Shown piece by piece: positions 50,452 through 58,487 of a DNA stretch of 64,000 nt. The DNA is taken from assembly GCF_002240355.1 (NCBI RefSeq), contig NZ_CP016353.1, forward strand, positions 3,088,501-3,152,500, given 5' to 3'. The position numbers were made by a program, and so were the translations under genes. This stretch comes from Prauserella marina. Lineage in GTDB: Bacteria > Actinomycetota > Actinomycetes > Mycobacteriales > Pseudonocardiaceae. The notes below the pieces were generated by a model. It made no database searches. It had not been told where the DNA came from and saw only the letters and a program-made list of their open reading frames with translations. The first letter of the stretch is position 1. The number at the start of each line of letters is the position of its first letter.

Positions 50452-51447
50452 GTGCCCGTCATCACATACCGCGAAGCGCTGCGCAGCACCCTGCGCGAGG
50501 AGATGCAGCGCGACGAGAACGTCTTGCTCATCGGCGAGGAGATCGGCGTCTTCGAGGGCTCCTACAAGATCACGGCCGGTCTGCTCGCCGAGTTCGGCGA
50601 GAAGCGGGTCCGTGACACGCCGATCGCCGAGGAGGGCTTCGTCGGCGCCGCCGTCGGCGCGGCGATGCTCGGCCTGCGGCCCGTCGTCGAGCTCATGACG
50701 ATCAACTTCTCGTTGCTCGCGCTCGACCAGATCGTCAACCACGCCGCCAAGATCTACGGCATGTTCGGCGGCCAGACGAGCGTGCCGATGGTCATCAGGA
50801 CCCCCGGAGGGGGCGGGCAGCAGCTCGGCGCGACCCACTCGCAGAACATCGAGCTGTACTACGCGTTCGTCCCCGGTTTGAAGGTCGTGGCGCCGAGTAC
50901 CCCCGCCGACGCGCGCGCTCTGCTGCTGTCGGCGCTGCGGGACGACGATCCCGTGCTGTTCCTGGAAAATCTCGCGCTGTACAACACCAAGGGCGAGGTG
51001 CCCGACGACCTCGCCCCCGCCCCGATCGGCAAGGCGGCGGTGACGAGGGAAGGCAGCGACATCACCATCATCGGCTACTCGCGGATGGCCGCCGTCGCCA
51101 CCTCGGTCGCTGACCGGCTGCGCGAGGAATCGGGGATCTCGGCCGAGGTGATCGACCTGCGCAGCCTCCGCCCGCTCGACAGGGACACGATCGTCGAATC
51201 GGTGCGCAAGACCGGGTGTGCCGTCGTCGCCGAGGACGACTGGCTCACCTACGGTATCGGCGCCGAGATCGCCGCGTCCATTTCGGACGGCGCGTTCGAC
51301 TACCTCGACGCGCCGGTGCGCAGGGTCGCCGCAGCCGAGGTTCCGCTTCCCTACGCCAAACCCCTTGAGCAGGCCGCGCTGCCGTCGGCCGAATCGCTGC
51401 TCACCGCTGTTTCCGAAACGTTGGACGCGGTCGGCCGGCGCCGCTGA
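50452..51447 (+). CDS. 2-oxoacid dehydrogenase E1 beta subunit
   Basis: The 331-residue subunit has the transketolase-like fold: LLIGEEIGVFEGSYKITAGL, DTPIAEEGFVGAAVGAAMLG, PMVIRTPGGGGQQLGATHSQ and a C-terminal domain with EVIDLRSLRPLD. With the alpha subunit it forms the decarboxylating E1 heterotetramer. It starts with GTG 15 bases after the alpha gene. Confidence 0.9.
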   Translation: MPVITYREALRSTLREEMQRDENVLLIGEEIGVFEGSYKITAGLLAEFGEKRVRDTPIAEEGFVGAAVGAAMLGLRPVVELMTINFSLLALDQIVNHAAKIYGMFGGQTSVPMVIRTPGGGGQQLGATHSQNIELYYAFVPGLKVVAPSTPADARALLLSALRDDDPVLFLENLALYNTKGEVPDDLAPAPIGKAAVTREGSDITIIGYSRMAAVATSVADRLREESGISAEVIDLRSLRPLDRDTIVESVRKTGCAVVAEDDWLTYGIGAEIAASISDGAFDYLDAPVRRVAAAEVPLPYAKPLEQAALPSAESLLTAVSETLDAVGRRR

Positions 51448-51481
51448 CCACCGGACCACACTGTCGAACCGAGGACGAGAA

Positions 51482-52684
51482 ATGCCCGACATCAGCATGC
51501 CGCGACTGTCCGACACCATGGAGGACGGCGTCATCGTGGCCTGGCACAAACAGGTAGGCGACCAGGTCGGCAAGGGGGAAGTGCTGGCCGAGATCGAGAC
51601 CGACAAGGCCATCATGGAGCTGGAGTCCTACGACGAAGGGATACTGGAGCGGGTACTCGTCGCCGAGGGGGAGCGCGTCGCGATCGGTACCCCCATCGGG
51701 ATCGTCGGAGACGGGACCGGCTCGGCTTCCCCCGCGCCGGTGCCGGCTCCGGCCGCTGTCGCCGCCACGCCGTTGGTGGCGGGGGCCGCGGCGGTCGTGC
51801 CGGACGGCGAGCGAGGGCCGAAGTCCTCCCCGCTGGCCCGCAAGGTCGCCAGGGAACTGGGCGTCGAACTCGCCGGGGTCGCCGGAACGGGACCCGGCGG
51901 CCGGATCATCAGGCGCGACGTCGAATCCGCGGCACGTGAGGCCGCCGATACCCCCGCCCCCGCGTCAGCAGTATCCACTGTGGAGGCAGGCGAGGACACC
52001 GAGCTGGTGCCGTTGAGCAGCATGCGCCGGGTGGCGGCGAAGCGGCTCACCGAAAGCAAGCAGCAGGCGCCGCACTTCTATTTGACCAGCGCGATCGATG
52101 TGACCGAGCTGCTGGCCTTCCGGGGCACGGTCAACGCGACCCTCGCCGGGGCCGGGGGACCCAAGGTCAGCGTCAACGACCTGATCGTGAAGGCGGTCGC
52201 CGTCGCGCTGCGGGAAAACCCCGACGTCAACGTGTCGTTCGCCGGTGACGATCTGGCCAGGCACAAGCGGATCAACCTCGGCATCGCGGTCGCGGTACCC
52301 GATGGGCTCGTCGTGCCGGTCGTGCCCGACGCCGATCGCAAGAGCGTCTCCGAGATCGCGGCTGAGGCGAGGGAAAAGGGGGAGCGGGCCCGCGAGGGCA
52401 AACTCAAGGCCGCCGAGATGTCGGGTGGAACCTTCACGATCTCCAACCTCGGCATGTTCGGCATCGAGCAGTTCGCCGCCGTGATCAACCCTCCGGAGGC
52501 CGCGATTCTCGCCGTCGGCGCGGCCGCCGAGGAAGTCAAGGTCGTCGAAGGCGAGTTCGTGGCCCGCAAGATCCTGCGCGTGACGCTCTCGGCCGATCAC
52601 CGTGCCGTCGACGGCGCGACCGGCGCCCGTTTCCTGAGCACCCTCACCGGATTGCTGGAGGCACCGCTGCGCATCCTCGCCTGA
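51482..52684 (+). CDS. Dihydrolipoamide acyltransferase (E2)
   Basis: The 400-residue protein has one lipoyl domain (residues 1-76, lipoylated Lys42 in EIETDKAIME) and an Ala/Pro-rich linker. An E3/E1-binding domain follows (about 113-148, SSPLARKVARELGVEL and GTGPGGRI), then a second linker and the catalytic domain with TLSADHRAVDGATGA (catalytic His). It transfers the acyl group to CoA and is the core of the complex. GAGGACGAG precedes the ATG. Confidence 0.9.
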   Translation: MPDISMPRLSDTMEDGVIVAWHKQVGDQVGKGEVLAEIETDKAIMELESYDEGILERVLVAEGERVAIGTPIGIVGDGTGSASPAPVPAPAAVAATPLVAGAAAVVPDGERGPKSSPLARKVARELGVELAGVAGTGPGGRIIRRDVESAAREAADTPAPASAVSTVEAGEDTELVPLSSMRRVAAKRLTESKQQAPHFYLTSAIDVTELLAFRGTVNATLAGAGGPKVSVNDLIVKAVAVALRENPDVNVSFAGDDLARHKRINLGIAVAVPDGLVVPVVPDADRKSVSEIAAEAREKGERAREGKLKAAEMSGGTFTISNLGMFGIEQFAAVINPPEAAILAVGAAAEEVKVVEGEFVARKILRVTLSADHRAVDGATGARFLSTLTGLLEAPLRILA

Positions 52685-52711
52685 CCGCCGCCGTTTCCGG
52701 CGCGGTCGGCG

Positions 52712-53599
52712 TCACCGGTGGTCCGGCGCCTGCTCGTCGTCGTCGGGGGCGGTGGCGCCCGCGCTGCCCACGATGTCGGCGAACCGGGTCAGTTCCTCGC
52801 GCACCTCGGCGATGAGCGCGCTCGCCTTGGCCATCTCGATACTGAGTTCGGCCGCGGTCTGCTGGTAGGCGGGTTCGGTGCCGGCGAGACCGAGCCTCGG
52901 CAGCACCTCGGCCGGGGTGGCCAACAGCGCGGGACGGCTGTCGAGCATTCGCTGCTGCTCGTCGGTGAGCTGATGCACCGCCATGGCCGCACCTGCCTTG
53001 ACGACGAGCAGCGCACCGAGCCGCACGGCGGCGGTGTCGCTTCCCTGCACGGATTCCAGCAGCGGTCCCAGATGCCGCATCAGCGCGGCGGTGACCACCG
53101 CGTCGTCGGGATCGATCCGCCCGGCAGGCCGGGATTCGAGCGCCTCGGCGAGCGGCGGCCTTTCGGTCGTGCCGGGAGGCCCGGAAGGCGCGGACGGCGA
53201 GGTGTGAAACCACGAGCCCTCTTCGGTGTCTTCCCGCGCGACCACCTCGGAGCCCGCGAGCCGGACGAGCCGTTCCACCTCGGCGAGAACGGCCTCGGGT
53301 TCGCCCGTTCCCGGAAGGTGGCAGGACACGGCCAGTTCGCCGGGTAGGTGTGTTCGCGCGGCGCGGTCGGTGAGCCACGCGCGCAGTGCCGTGATGACGG
53401 CGGGATCCCGCTCACCGGCTCGCTCAAGCAGCACGGTCAGCCGGTGAATGGTGTCGTCGCCGGGATGGGCGCGCAGGTCGCCGAGCGCGCCCGCCGCCTC
53501 GCTGTCGTCGGCGATCAGGCCGCCGACCGGTTCGGGAAGGACGGCGCGTGGATCGGCGGCCAGTTCTTCGGCAATGCGCCGCATACGAAAGTCGAGCAC
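52712..53599 (-). CDS. Uncharacterised helical protein
   Basis: About 295 residues, no membrane segment or signal peptide, rich in Ala, Arg, Glu and Leu. The C-terminal third (VRLGALLVVKAGAAMAVHQL, then AAELSIEMAKASALIAEVRE) is predicted to be long helices and may form a coiled coil, ending in an acidic tail with DDDEQAP. I recognise no family. The GTG at 53599 is chosen for AGGGGGC seven bases upstream. It converges on the E2 gene and is divergent from the CoA-transferase gene. Confidence 0.6.
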   Translation of the reverse strand: MLDFRMRRIAEELAADPRAVLPEPVGGLIADDSEAAGALGDLRAHPGDDTIHRLTVLLERAGERDPAVITALRAWLTDRAARTHLPGELAVSCHLPGTGEPEAVLAEVERLVRLAGSEVVAREDTEEGSWFHTSPSAPSGPPGTTERPPLAEALESRPAGRIDPDDAVVTAALMRHLGPLLESVQGSDTAAVRLGALLVVKAGAAMAVHQLTDEQQRMLDSRPALLATPAEVLPRLGLAGTEPAYQQTAAELSIEMAKASALIAEVREELTRFADIVGSAGATAPDDDEQAPDHR

Positions 53600-53777
53600 G
53601 GGCCGCCCCCTGTGTCCGCGATATCCGTAATGTTCGCGCCGCTCGCCCGCCGGTGCGCGCTTGGCGTTCTCGCGTGCGGGTTGCCGTGGCGCCGGGGTGA
53701 CGACTGTAGCGCACCCGGCGCGGATCCGTGGTGGACTCGGGTTTTCGGTCAGCTGAGCACACCACGACACTGGAGGC

Positions 53778-55184
53778 ATGCCGGAAGAACCCAGCGACTC
53801 CAGCGAAGCCGACGGTATCGATGCCACCACGGCTGAGGCGTGGGCGGCGCTCGGTGGCAGGCCCGCGCTCGCGCGCGGTGTCACCTACTCGACCGCAGGT
53901 GACGTGCTCGCGGCACGGCTGCCCGTCAGGAACATGGCAAGGGCCACCGTCGGCGTCTGCTCGCTGGCTGCCGCCGAGTTGCTGGCAACCCGTGACGGCA
54001 CCCCGGATCTGCCCTCGGTCAGGGTGCGGGAGAGTGCCGTCGCCACCGCGTTCGTCAGCGAACGGCTCTCCCGCGTCGACGGCGAGGAGCCGGTGACGTT
54101 CGCGCCGCTTTCCCGGTTCTGGAGAACCGCGGACGGCTGGGTGCGCACCCACGCCAACTATCCGCACCACCGCGAGCGGCTGCTGCGGGTACTGGGGATC
54201 GGCGACGACCCCGATCCCGAGCGGGTCGCGCGGCTGGTCGCGGAAGAACTTCGTACGCGTTCCGCAGTGGCGGTGCGGGAAGCTGTCTACGCCGGTGGCG
54301 GGCTCGCGGTCGCCGTCGCGGCGCGACCATGCCTCGCGCCCCGCCCGCTGGTCGAGTTCTCCCGGTGGGGCAGGCCGGTTCCCTTGGGGCTGCCCTCGGC
54401 GCGGCTTCCCGCCGAGGGAGTCAAGGTGCTCGATCTGACCAGGGTCATCGCGGGCCCGGTCGGCACGCGCACGCTCGCGCTGCTCGGCGCGGACGTGCTG
54501 CGGGTCGACGCGCCATGGCTTGAGGAGAGTCCCGGCGCGCACGCCGACACGGGCATGGGAAAGCGTTCTGCCTCGCTCGACCTCGCCTCCAAGGCGGGGA
54601 GGAGGACCTTCCGGGACTTGCTTGGCGCCGCCGATGTGGTGATCACCGGTTACCGGCCGGGAGCGCTGGAGAAGTTCGGTGTCTCGGCCGAAGCCATGCT
54701 CGCCGAGCACGAGGGGCTTGTCGTCGCTGAACTGTGCGCGTGGGGCTGGGACGGTCCGTGGGCGGGCCGAAGGGGCTTCGACAGTCTCGTCCAGGCGGCG
54801 AGCGGGATCGCCGCGATCGAGTCGCCAGGTGAGGGAAAGCCGGGGGCGCTTCCGGCGCAGGCGCTCGATCACGGCACCGGTTACCTGCTTGCCGCCGCCG
54901 TCCTGCGTGCGCTCACCGAGCGCGCGGAGCGCGGTGGCGGGCTGGCCCGCCTTTCGCTGGCGGGGACGGCCTACTGGCTGATGCACGGCATCGCGCGAAC
55001 CGAGCCGGGGAAGGGAAGTTACGACGAAGGGACCTGGCTCGCCGAGCGGCCTTCCGCCCTTGGCGCGCTGCGATACGCGCTGCCACCGGTGAGCTACGAC
55101 GGCGCACCGGCTGACTGGGCGCGTCCGCCGACACCGTGGGGCGGCGACGATCCGGTGTGGCGCGACCAGGCCGTGGCGATTTGA
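53778..55184 (+). CDS. CaiB/BaiF-type (family III) CoA-transferase, permuted layout
   Basis: The 468-residue protein carries VKVLDLTRVIAGPVGTRTLA and LGADVLRVDAPWLEESPGAH, the N-terminal signature of family III CoA transferases, but only from about residue 215. The segment before it (FWRTADGWVRTHANYPHHRE, then VYAGGGLAVAVAARP) looks like the C-terminal small domain of the same fold. The domain order is therefore changed. A catalytic Asp is not securely identifiable. Substrate unknown. The XRE-cupin regulator follows within 31 bases. Confidence 0.78.
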   Translation: MPEEPSDSSEADGIDATTAEAWAALGGRPALARGVTYSTAGDVLAARLPVRNMARATVGVCSLAAAELLATRDGTPDLPSVRVRESAVATAFVSERLSRVDGEEPVTFAPLSRFWRTADGWVRTHANYPHHRERLLRVLGIGDDPDPERVARLVAEELRTRSAVAVREAVYAGGGLAVAVAARPCLAPRPLVEFSRWGRPVPLGLPSARLPAEGVKVLDLTRVIAGPVGTRTLALLGADVLRVDAPWLEESPGAHADTGMGKRSASLDLASKAGRRTFRDLLGAADVVITGYRPGALEKFGVSAEAMLAEHEGLVVAELCAWGWDGPWAGRRGFDSLVQAASGIAAIESPGEGKPGALPAQALDHGTGYLLAAAVLRALTERAERGGGLARLSLAGTAYWLMHGIARTEPGKGSYDEGTWLAERPSALGALRYALPPVSYDGAPADWARPPTPWGGDDPVWRDQAVAI

Positions 55185-55210
55185 CATTCCGGTTTGCCGA
55201 AACTGCAATA
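55181..55210 (+). promoter_or_regulatory. Promoter of the XRE-cupin gene
   Basis: A perfect TTGACA (55181-55186) overlaps the CoA-transferase stop codon. A weak -10, GCAATA (55205-55210), follows after 18 bases, five bases before the GTG. The regulator can thus be transcribed independently, probably with little or no leader. Confidence 0.45.
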
Positions 55211-55215
55211 CGAAG

Positions 55216-55797
55216 GTGACTGACGACTTCGATGCCGTACTGACCGCGGTGGGGCCACGGTTGCGGGAACTGCGCAAGCGCGCCGGTGCGACCTTGACGG
55301 CGCTGTCGGAGACCACCGGAATCGCGGTCAGCACCTTGTCCCGGTTGGAGTCGGGTCAACGCAAGCCGAGCCTCGAACTGCTGCTCCCGCTGGCCAAGGC
55401 GTATCAGGTGCCGCTCGACGAACTGGTCGACGCGCCCGCGACGGGAGATCCGAGGGTGTTTCCCCGTCCTTTCACGCGGTACGGGATGACCGTCATTCCG
55501 CTGACGAGGCGGCCGGGCGGGTTACAGGCATTCAAGCACGTCCTGCCGCCCGGCTCCGGCAATGACGAACCGGATCCGAGGTCACACGAGGGCTATCACT
55601 GGCTGTATGTCCTGAATGGACGATTGAGGCTCATTCTCGGTGAGACGGACATGGTGCTGGAGCCCGGTGAGGTCGCCGAGTTCGACACGCACCTTCCACA
55701 CTGGTTCGGGGCCGCCGACCAGCGTCCCGTCGAGTACCTCAGCATCCTCGGCCCGCAGGGCGAGCGATTTCACGTCAGGGCGCGATACCGGCCGTGA
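55216..55797 (+). CDS. XRE-family regulator with C-terminal cupin
   Basis: The 193-residue protein has an N-terminal Cro/C1-type helix-turn-helix (LRKRAGATLTALSETTGIAV, then STLSRLESGQRKPSLELLLP). The C-terminal cupin barrel shows EGYHWLYVLNGRLRLILGE and EFDTHLPHWFGA. Proteins of this type sense small ligands and often control the adjacent metabolic gene. It may regulate the upstream CoA transferase or itself. Confidence 0.85.
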   Translation: MTDDFDAVLTAVGPRLRELRKRAGATLTALSETTGIAVSTLSRLESGQRKPSLELLLPLAKAYQVPLDELVDAPATGDPRVFPRPFTRYGMTVIPLTRRPGGLQAFKHVLPPGSGNDEPDPRSHEGYHWLYVLNGRLRLILGETDMVLEPGEVAEFDTHLPHWFGAADQRPVEYLSILGPQGERFHVRARYRP

Positions 55798-55822
55798 CCA
55801 GCCGGCAGCGCGGACGGTGCCG

Positions 55823-56623
55823 TCAGGAACGGCTCGTGCCGCGCGGTGCGGTTTCGGCCATCGCGGGTGGCGCGCCGAGCGGGGTGAGCCGGTAGCCCGT
55901 GCTCGCGGTGAATTCCGCGCTGAGCGCGAAGCGATCACCCCTGACGAGAGTGTGCCGCCATTCGACCGGCCTTCCCTGCGCCCTGCCGAGCCGGTTGATC
56001 GAGAAGGCGGCCGTCGTCGCGCCGAGATGGGCCTGTTCGGACTCGGTGGGAATGACGGCGTGTACTTCCTCGTGCCCCGTGTCGAGCCGCAGGTCGGCTC
56101 TGGCGGCCAGTTCGGTGTAGAGGCCGGTGTGCGTGAAGTCGACGTCGAGCAGGGGTGCCGCCAGCGCCGCCGGTAGCCACACGCGGTCGAGCGCGAGGGG
56201 TTCCCCTCCGGCGAGCCGCAGCCGTTCCAGGTACACCAGCGGCGTCGAGCCGTCCAGTCCGAGCCGGTCGGCGACGACGCCGTCCGCGCGCACGTCCAGC
56301 GCGTGCACGACGCTGTGCTGGGACAGTCCGGCCGCCTCGACCGAGGCGAACAGGCTGTAGAGCGCACCGAGCGGCTGCTGGATCTCCGGAGCGGGCGCGA
56401 CCCTGGGCTGGCGGCCCCTCGCGGCGACGACGACGCCCTCGGCCCTGAGATGCCGCAACGCCTGCCGGACGGTCGAGCGGCTGACCTCGTACTCGGCCAC
56501 GAGCGCGAGCTCGCCGGGGAACTGGTCGCCGAATTCGCCGGAATCGAGCCTGCGCGCCAGATCGTCCAGCAGTTGCCGCCACAGCGGCGCGGTGCCGTCT
56601 CGTTCCAGTACCCGTGCCGCCAT
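55823..56623 (-). CDS. GntR-family regulator with UTRA domain
   Basis: The 266-residue protein has a GntR winged helix (ELALVAEYEVSRSTVRQALR, then HLRAEGVVVAARGRQPRV) and a UTRA domain with LVYLERLRLAGGEPLALDRV. The ATG at 56623 is chosen because GGAGGAGG precedes it. An upstream ATG at 56674 lies inside the operator and is not used. It is divergent from a YeiH-type membrane protein and very likely represses it and itself through a double palindrome. Confidence 0.87.
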   Translation of the reverse strand: MAARVLERDGTAPLWRQLLDDLARRLDSGEFGDQFPGELALVAEYEVSRSTVRQALRHLRAEGVVVAARGRQPRVAPAPEIQQPLGALYSLFASVEAAGLSQHSVVHALDVRADGVVADRLGLDGSTPLVYLERLRLAGGEPLALDRVWLPAALAAPLLDVDFTHTGLYTELAARADLRLDTGHEEVHAVIPTESEQAHLGATTAAFSINRLGRAQGRPVEWRHTLVRGDRFALSAEFTASTGYRLTPLGAPPAMAETAPRGTSRS

Positions 56624-56660
56624 CGCACCTCCTCCGTGGTGAGCCACGTTACCCATTGCC

Positions 56661-56700
56661 AAATGTTCGTACATTCTCTAGCTTAAATGTACGAACATTT
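56661..56700. promoter_or_regulatory. Double palindromic operator between gntR and yeiH-like genes
   Basis: AAATGTTCGTACATT (56661-56675) and AATGTACGAACATTT (56686-56700) are perfect inverted copies. Each is also an imperfect palindrome AATGT-N4-ACATT, so two repressor dimers could bind with centres 24 bases apart. The site covers the region where both divergent promoters must lie. Confidence 0.75.
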
Positions 56701-56716
56701 GAGTGGAAGGTGGGAC

Positions 56717-57796
56717 ATGGCCGGTCTGGGGATCGAGGTCCCGGCCACCGTCATGGGCGCGCCCCGGCTGCACGCCGCCTTCCGGCGCGTCGCCGGAACG
56801 GCGCCGGGACTGCTGGTGGCCCTCGCCGTCGCCGCCGTGGCGACGGCGCTCGGCACACTCGTCCCCGTCGTCGGCGGCCCCGTGTTCGGCATCGTGCTCG
56901 GAGCGGCGCTTGCCGCGGCAGTGCCGTCGATGCGCGGTTCCCGATTGCGTCCCGGCTACGACGTCGCGGGCAAGCCGGTCCTCCAGTTGTCCATCGTGGT
57001 ACTGGGAACCGGCCTTTCCCTGAGGCAGGTGTGGCAGGTGGGTGGCGAGTCGCTGCCCGTCATGCTCGGCACCCTCGCCGTCGCGCTGGCAGGCGCGGCG
57101 CTGCTCGGGCGGCTGCTCAAGGTCGGCGGCGACACCAGCACCCTCATCGGTGTCGGTACCGGGATTTGCGGTGCCTCGGCCATTGCCGCGACCACGGCGG
57201 TTCTCAAGCCGAAGGACCGCGACGTCGCCTACGCGCTCGGCACCATCTTCACCTTCAACATCGTCGCCGTGCTCGTGTTCCCGCCCATCGGGCGGTTGCT
57301 CGGGATGGACCCGCACGCGTTCGGGCTGCTGAGCGGCACGGCCATCAACGACACCTCATCCGTCGTCGCGGCCGCCTACGCCTACGGCGCCGACGCGGGG
57401 GAGTACGCGATCGTGGTCAAGCTGACGAGAGCGCTGATGCTCGTGCCGATCGTCATCGGAATCGCCTTGCTCGTCGCAAGAAGGCAGCAGCGCGCGGCGG
57501 GCGGCGCGGCGCACACGGGACGGATTCCCTGGCACAAGGTGGTTCCGCTGTTCCTCGTCGGGTTCGTCGCGGCCGCCGCGCTCGGCAGCCTCGGGGTGAT
57601 CCCGAACGGATGGCAGCCCGCGCTGGCCTGGCTCGGCACCTTCCTCATCACCACCGCGCTGGCCGGGATCGGGCTCGCGATGCGGCCCTCGGATCTCCGT
57701 GGCGCCGGGCCGAGGCCGCTGCTGCTCGGTGGCGTGCTGTGGATCGCGGTCACGGTGACCAGCCTCGGGCTACAGGCGCTCACCGGCATGGTGTGA
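56717..57796 (+). CDS. YeiH/UPF0324-family membrane protein, putative anion exporter
   Basis: The 359-residue protein has about ten membrane segments and the UPF0324 features PGYDVAGKPVLQLSIVVLGTG, GTGICGASAIAATTAVLKPK and GLLSGTAINDTSSVVAAAYA. Family members are putative sulfate or sulfonate exporters. The ATG at 56717 follows GGAAGGTGGGAC; the ATG at 56687 lies within the operator. It is controlled, most probably, by the divergent GntR/UTRA protein, which would point to an amino- or sulfo-sugar-like effector. Confidence 0.82.
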   Translation: MAGLGIEVPATVMGAPRLHAAFRRVAGTAPGLLVALAVAAVATALGTLVPVVGGPVFGIVLGAALAAAVPSMRGSRLRPGYDVAGKPVLQLSIVVLGTGLSLRQVWQVGGESLPVMLGTLAVALAGAALLGRLLKVGGDTSTLIGVGTGICGASAIAATTAVLKPKDRDVAYALGTIFTFNIVAVLVFPPIGRLLGMDPHAFGLLSGTAINDTSSVVAAAYAYGADAGEYAIVVKLTRALMLVPIVIGIALLVARRQQRAAGGAAHTGRIPWHKVVPLFLVGFVAAAALGSLGVIPNGWQPALAWLGTFLITTALAGIGLAMRPSDLRGAGPRPLLLGGVLWIAVTVTSLGLQALTGMV

Positions 57797-57807
57797 GCCC
57801 TCGGCGG

Positions 57808-58416
57808 TCACAGCCAGCCCTCGGCGGCCGCGATCCTGGTCGCTCCGGCCGGGTCGTGGGCTTCCAGCTTCGCGACCGACGAGGCCAGCAGATCCCTGAC
57901 GACCCCTCGGGAGAGCCGGAGCCGCTTGGCCATGGCGCGTGCGGAGGTTCCCTCGGCGACCTGCCGGAGTACCTCGATCTCGTGGCGGGTGAGCGGATTG
58001 GACTCGACGTTCACCGTCGAATAGGCCAGCCGGTACCCGACCACTTTGCGGCCTGCCGCCGCCGCGCGGATCGCCTCGGCGAGTTCCCTTCCTCGCGCGT
58101 CGCGCGGTACGAAACCGCTCACGTGTTCGTCGGCGTCGCGGCCGAGGTTGGCGGGCCTCCCGTCCGTGGTGACGACCAGCGTGCGGCACTGGGGAAGGGC
58201 GCGGTGCAGCCGCACCGCCAGCGGTAGCCCCGCCAGGCCGGGCATGGTGATGTCGATGACGGCCACGTCGGGCTTGCCGGCGGTCGCGGTGGCCACCACG
58301 TCGGCGGCGCCGTCGGTCACCGAGGCCACCACGTCGATGTCGGTCTCCGGCTCCAGCGAGTCGGCGAGGCTGTTTCCTCGCACCAGGATGTCCTCGGCGA
58401 GCAGTACGCGAATCAC
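57808..58416 (-). CDS. Orphan NarL/LuxR-type response regulator
   Basis: The 202-residue protein has a receiver domain (VIRVLLAEDILVRGN at the start and phospho-acceptor Asp55 in VIDITMPG). A LuxR-type DNA-binding domain follows, with LTRHEIEVLRQVAEGTSARA and RLRLSRGVVRDLLASSVAKL. It resembles DesR-like regulators, but no histidine kinase gene is nearby. The GTG at 58416 has GGGAG upstream. The GGDEF/EAL gene lies upstream on the same strand. Confidence 0.84.
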   Translation of the reverse strand: MIRVLLAEDILVRGNSLADSLEPETDIDVVASVTDGAADVVATATAGKPDVAVIDITMPGLAGLPLAVRLHRALPQCRTLVVTTDGRPANLGRDADEHVSGFVPRDARGRELAEAIRAAAAGRKVVGYRLAYSTVNVESNPLTRHEIEVLRQVAEGTSARAMAKRLRLSRGVVRDLLASSVAKLEAHDPAGATRIAAAEGWL

Positions 58417-58487
58417 CTCGGCTCCCTTCTTCCGGTGAAGCAAGCCTAAGCCGGGAACAGGCAACTCGCTCGCGGCGGAACTCGGCG

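Noticed and set aside
47902-52684. Firm assignment as acetoin dehydrogenase operon
   Set aside because: Gene order fits, but the subunits alone do not separate acetoin from pyruvate or branched-chain specificity, so I left the substrate open.
56687-56716. ATG at 56687 as start of the YeiH-like gene (and 56674 for gntR)
   Set aside because: Both ATGs lie in the operator arms; better starts with Shine-Dalgarno sequences exist at 56717 and 56623.
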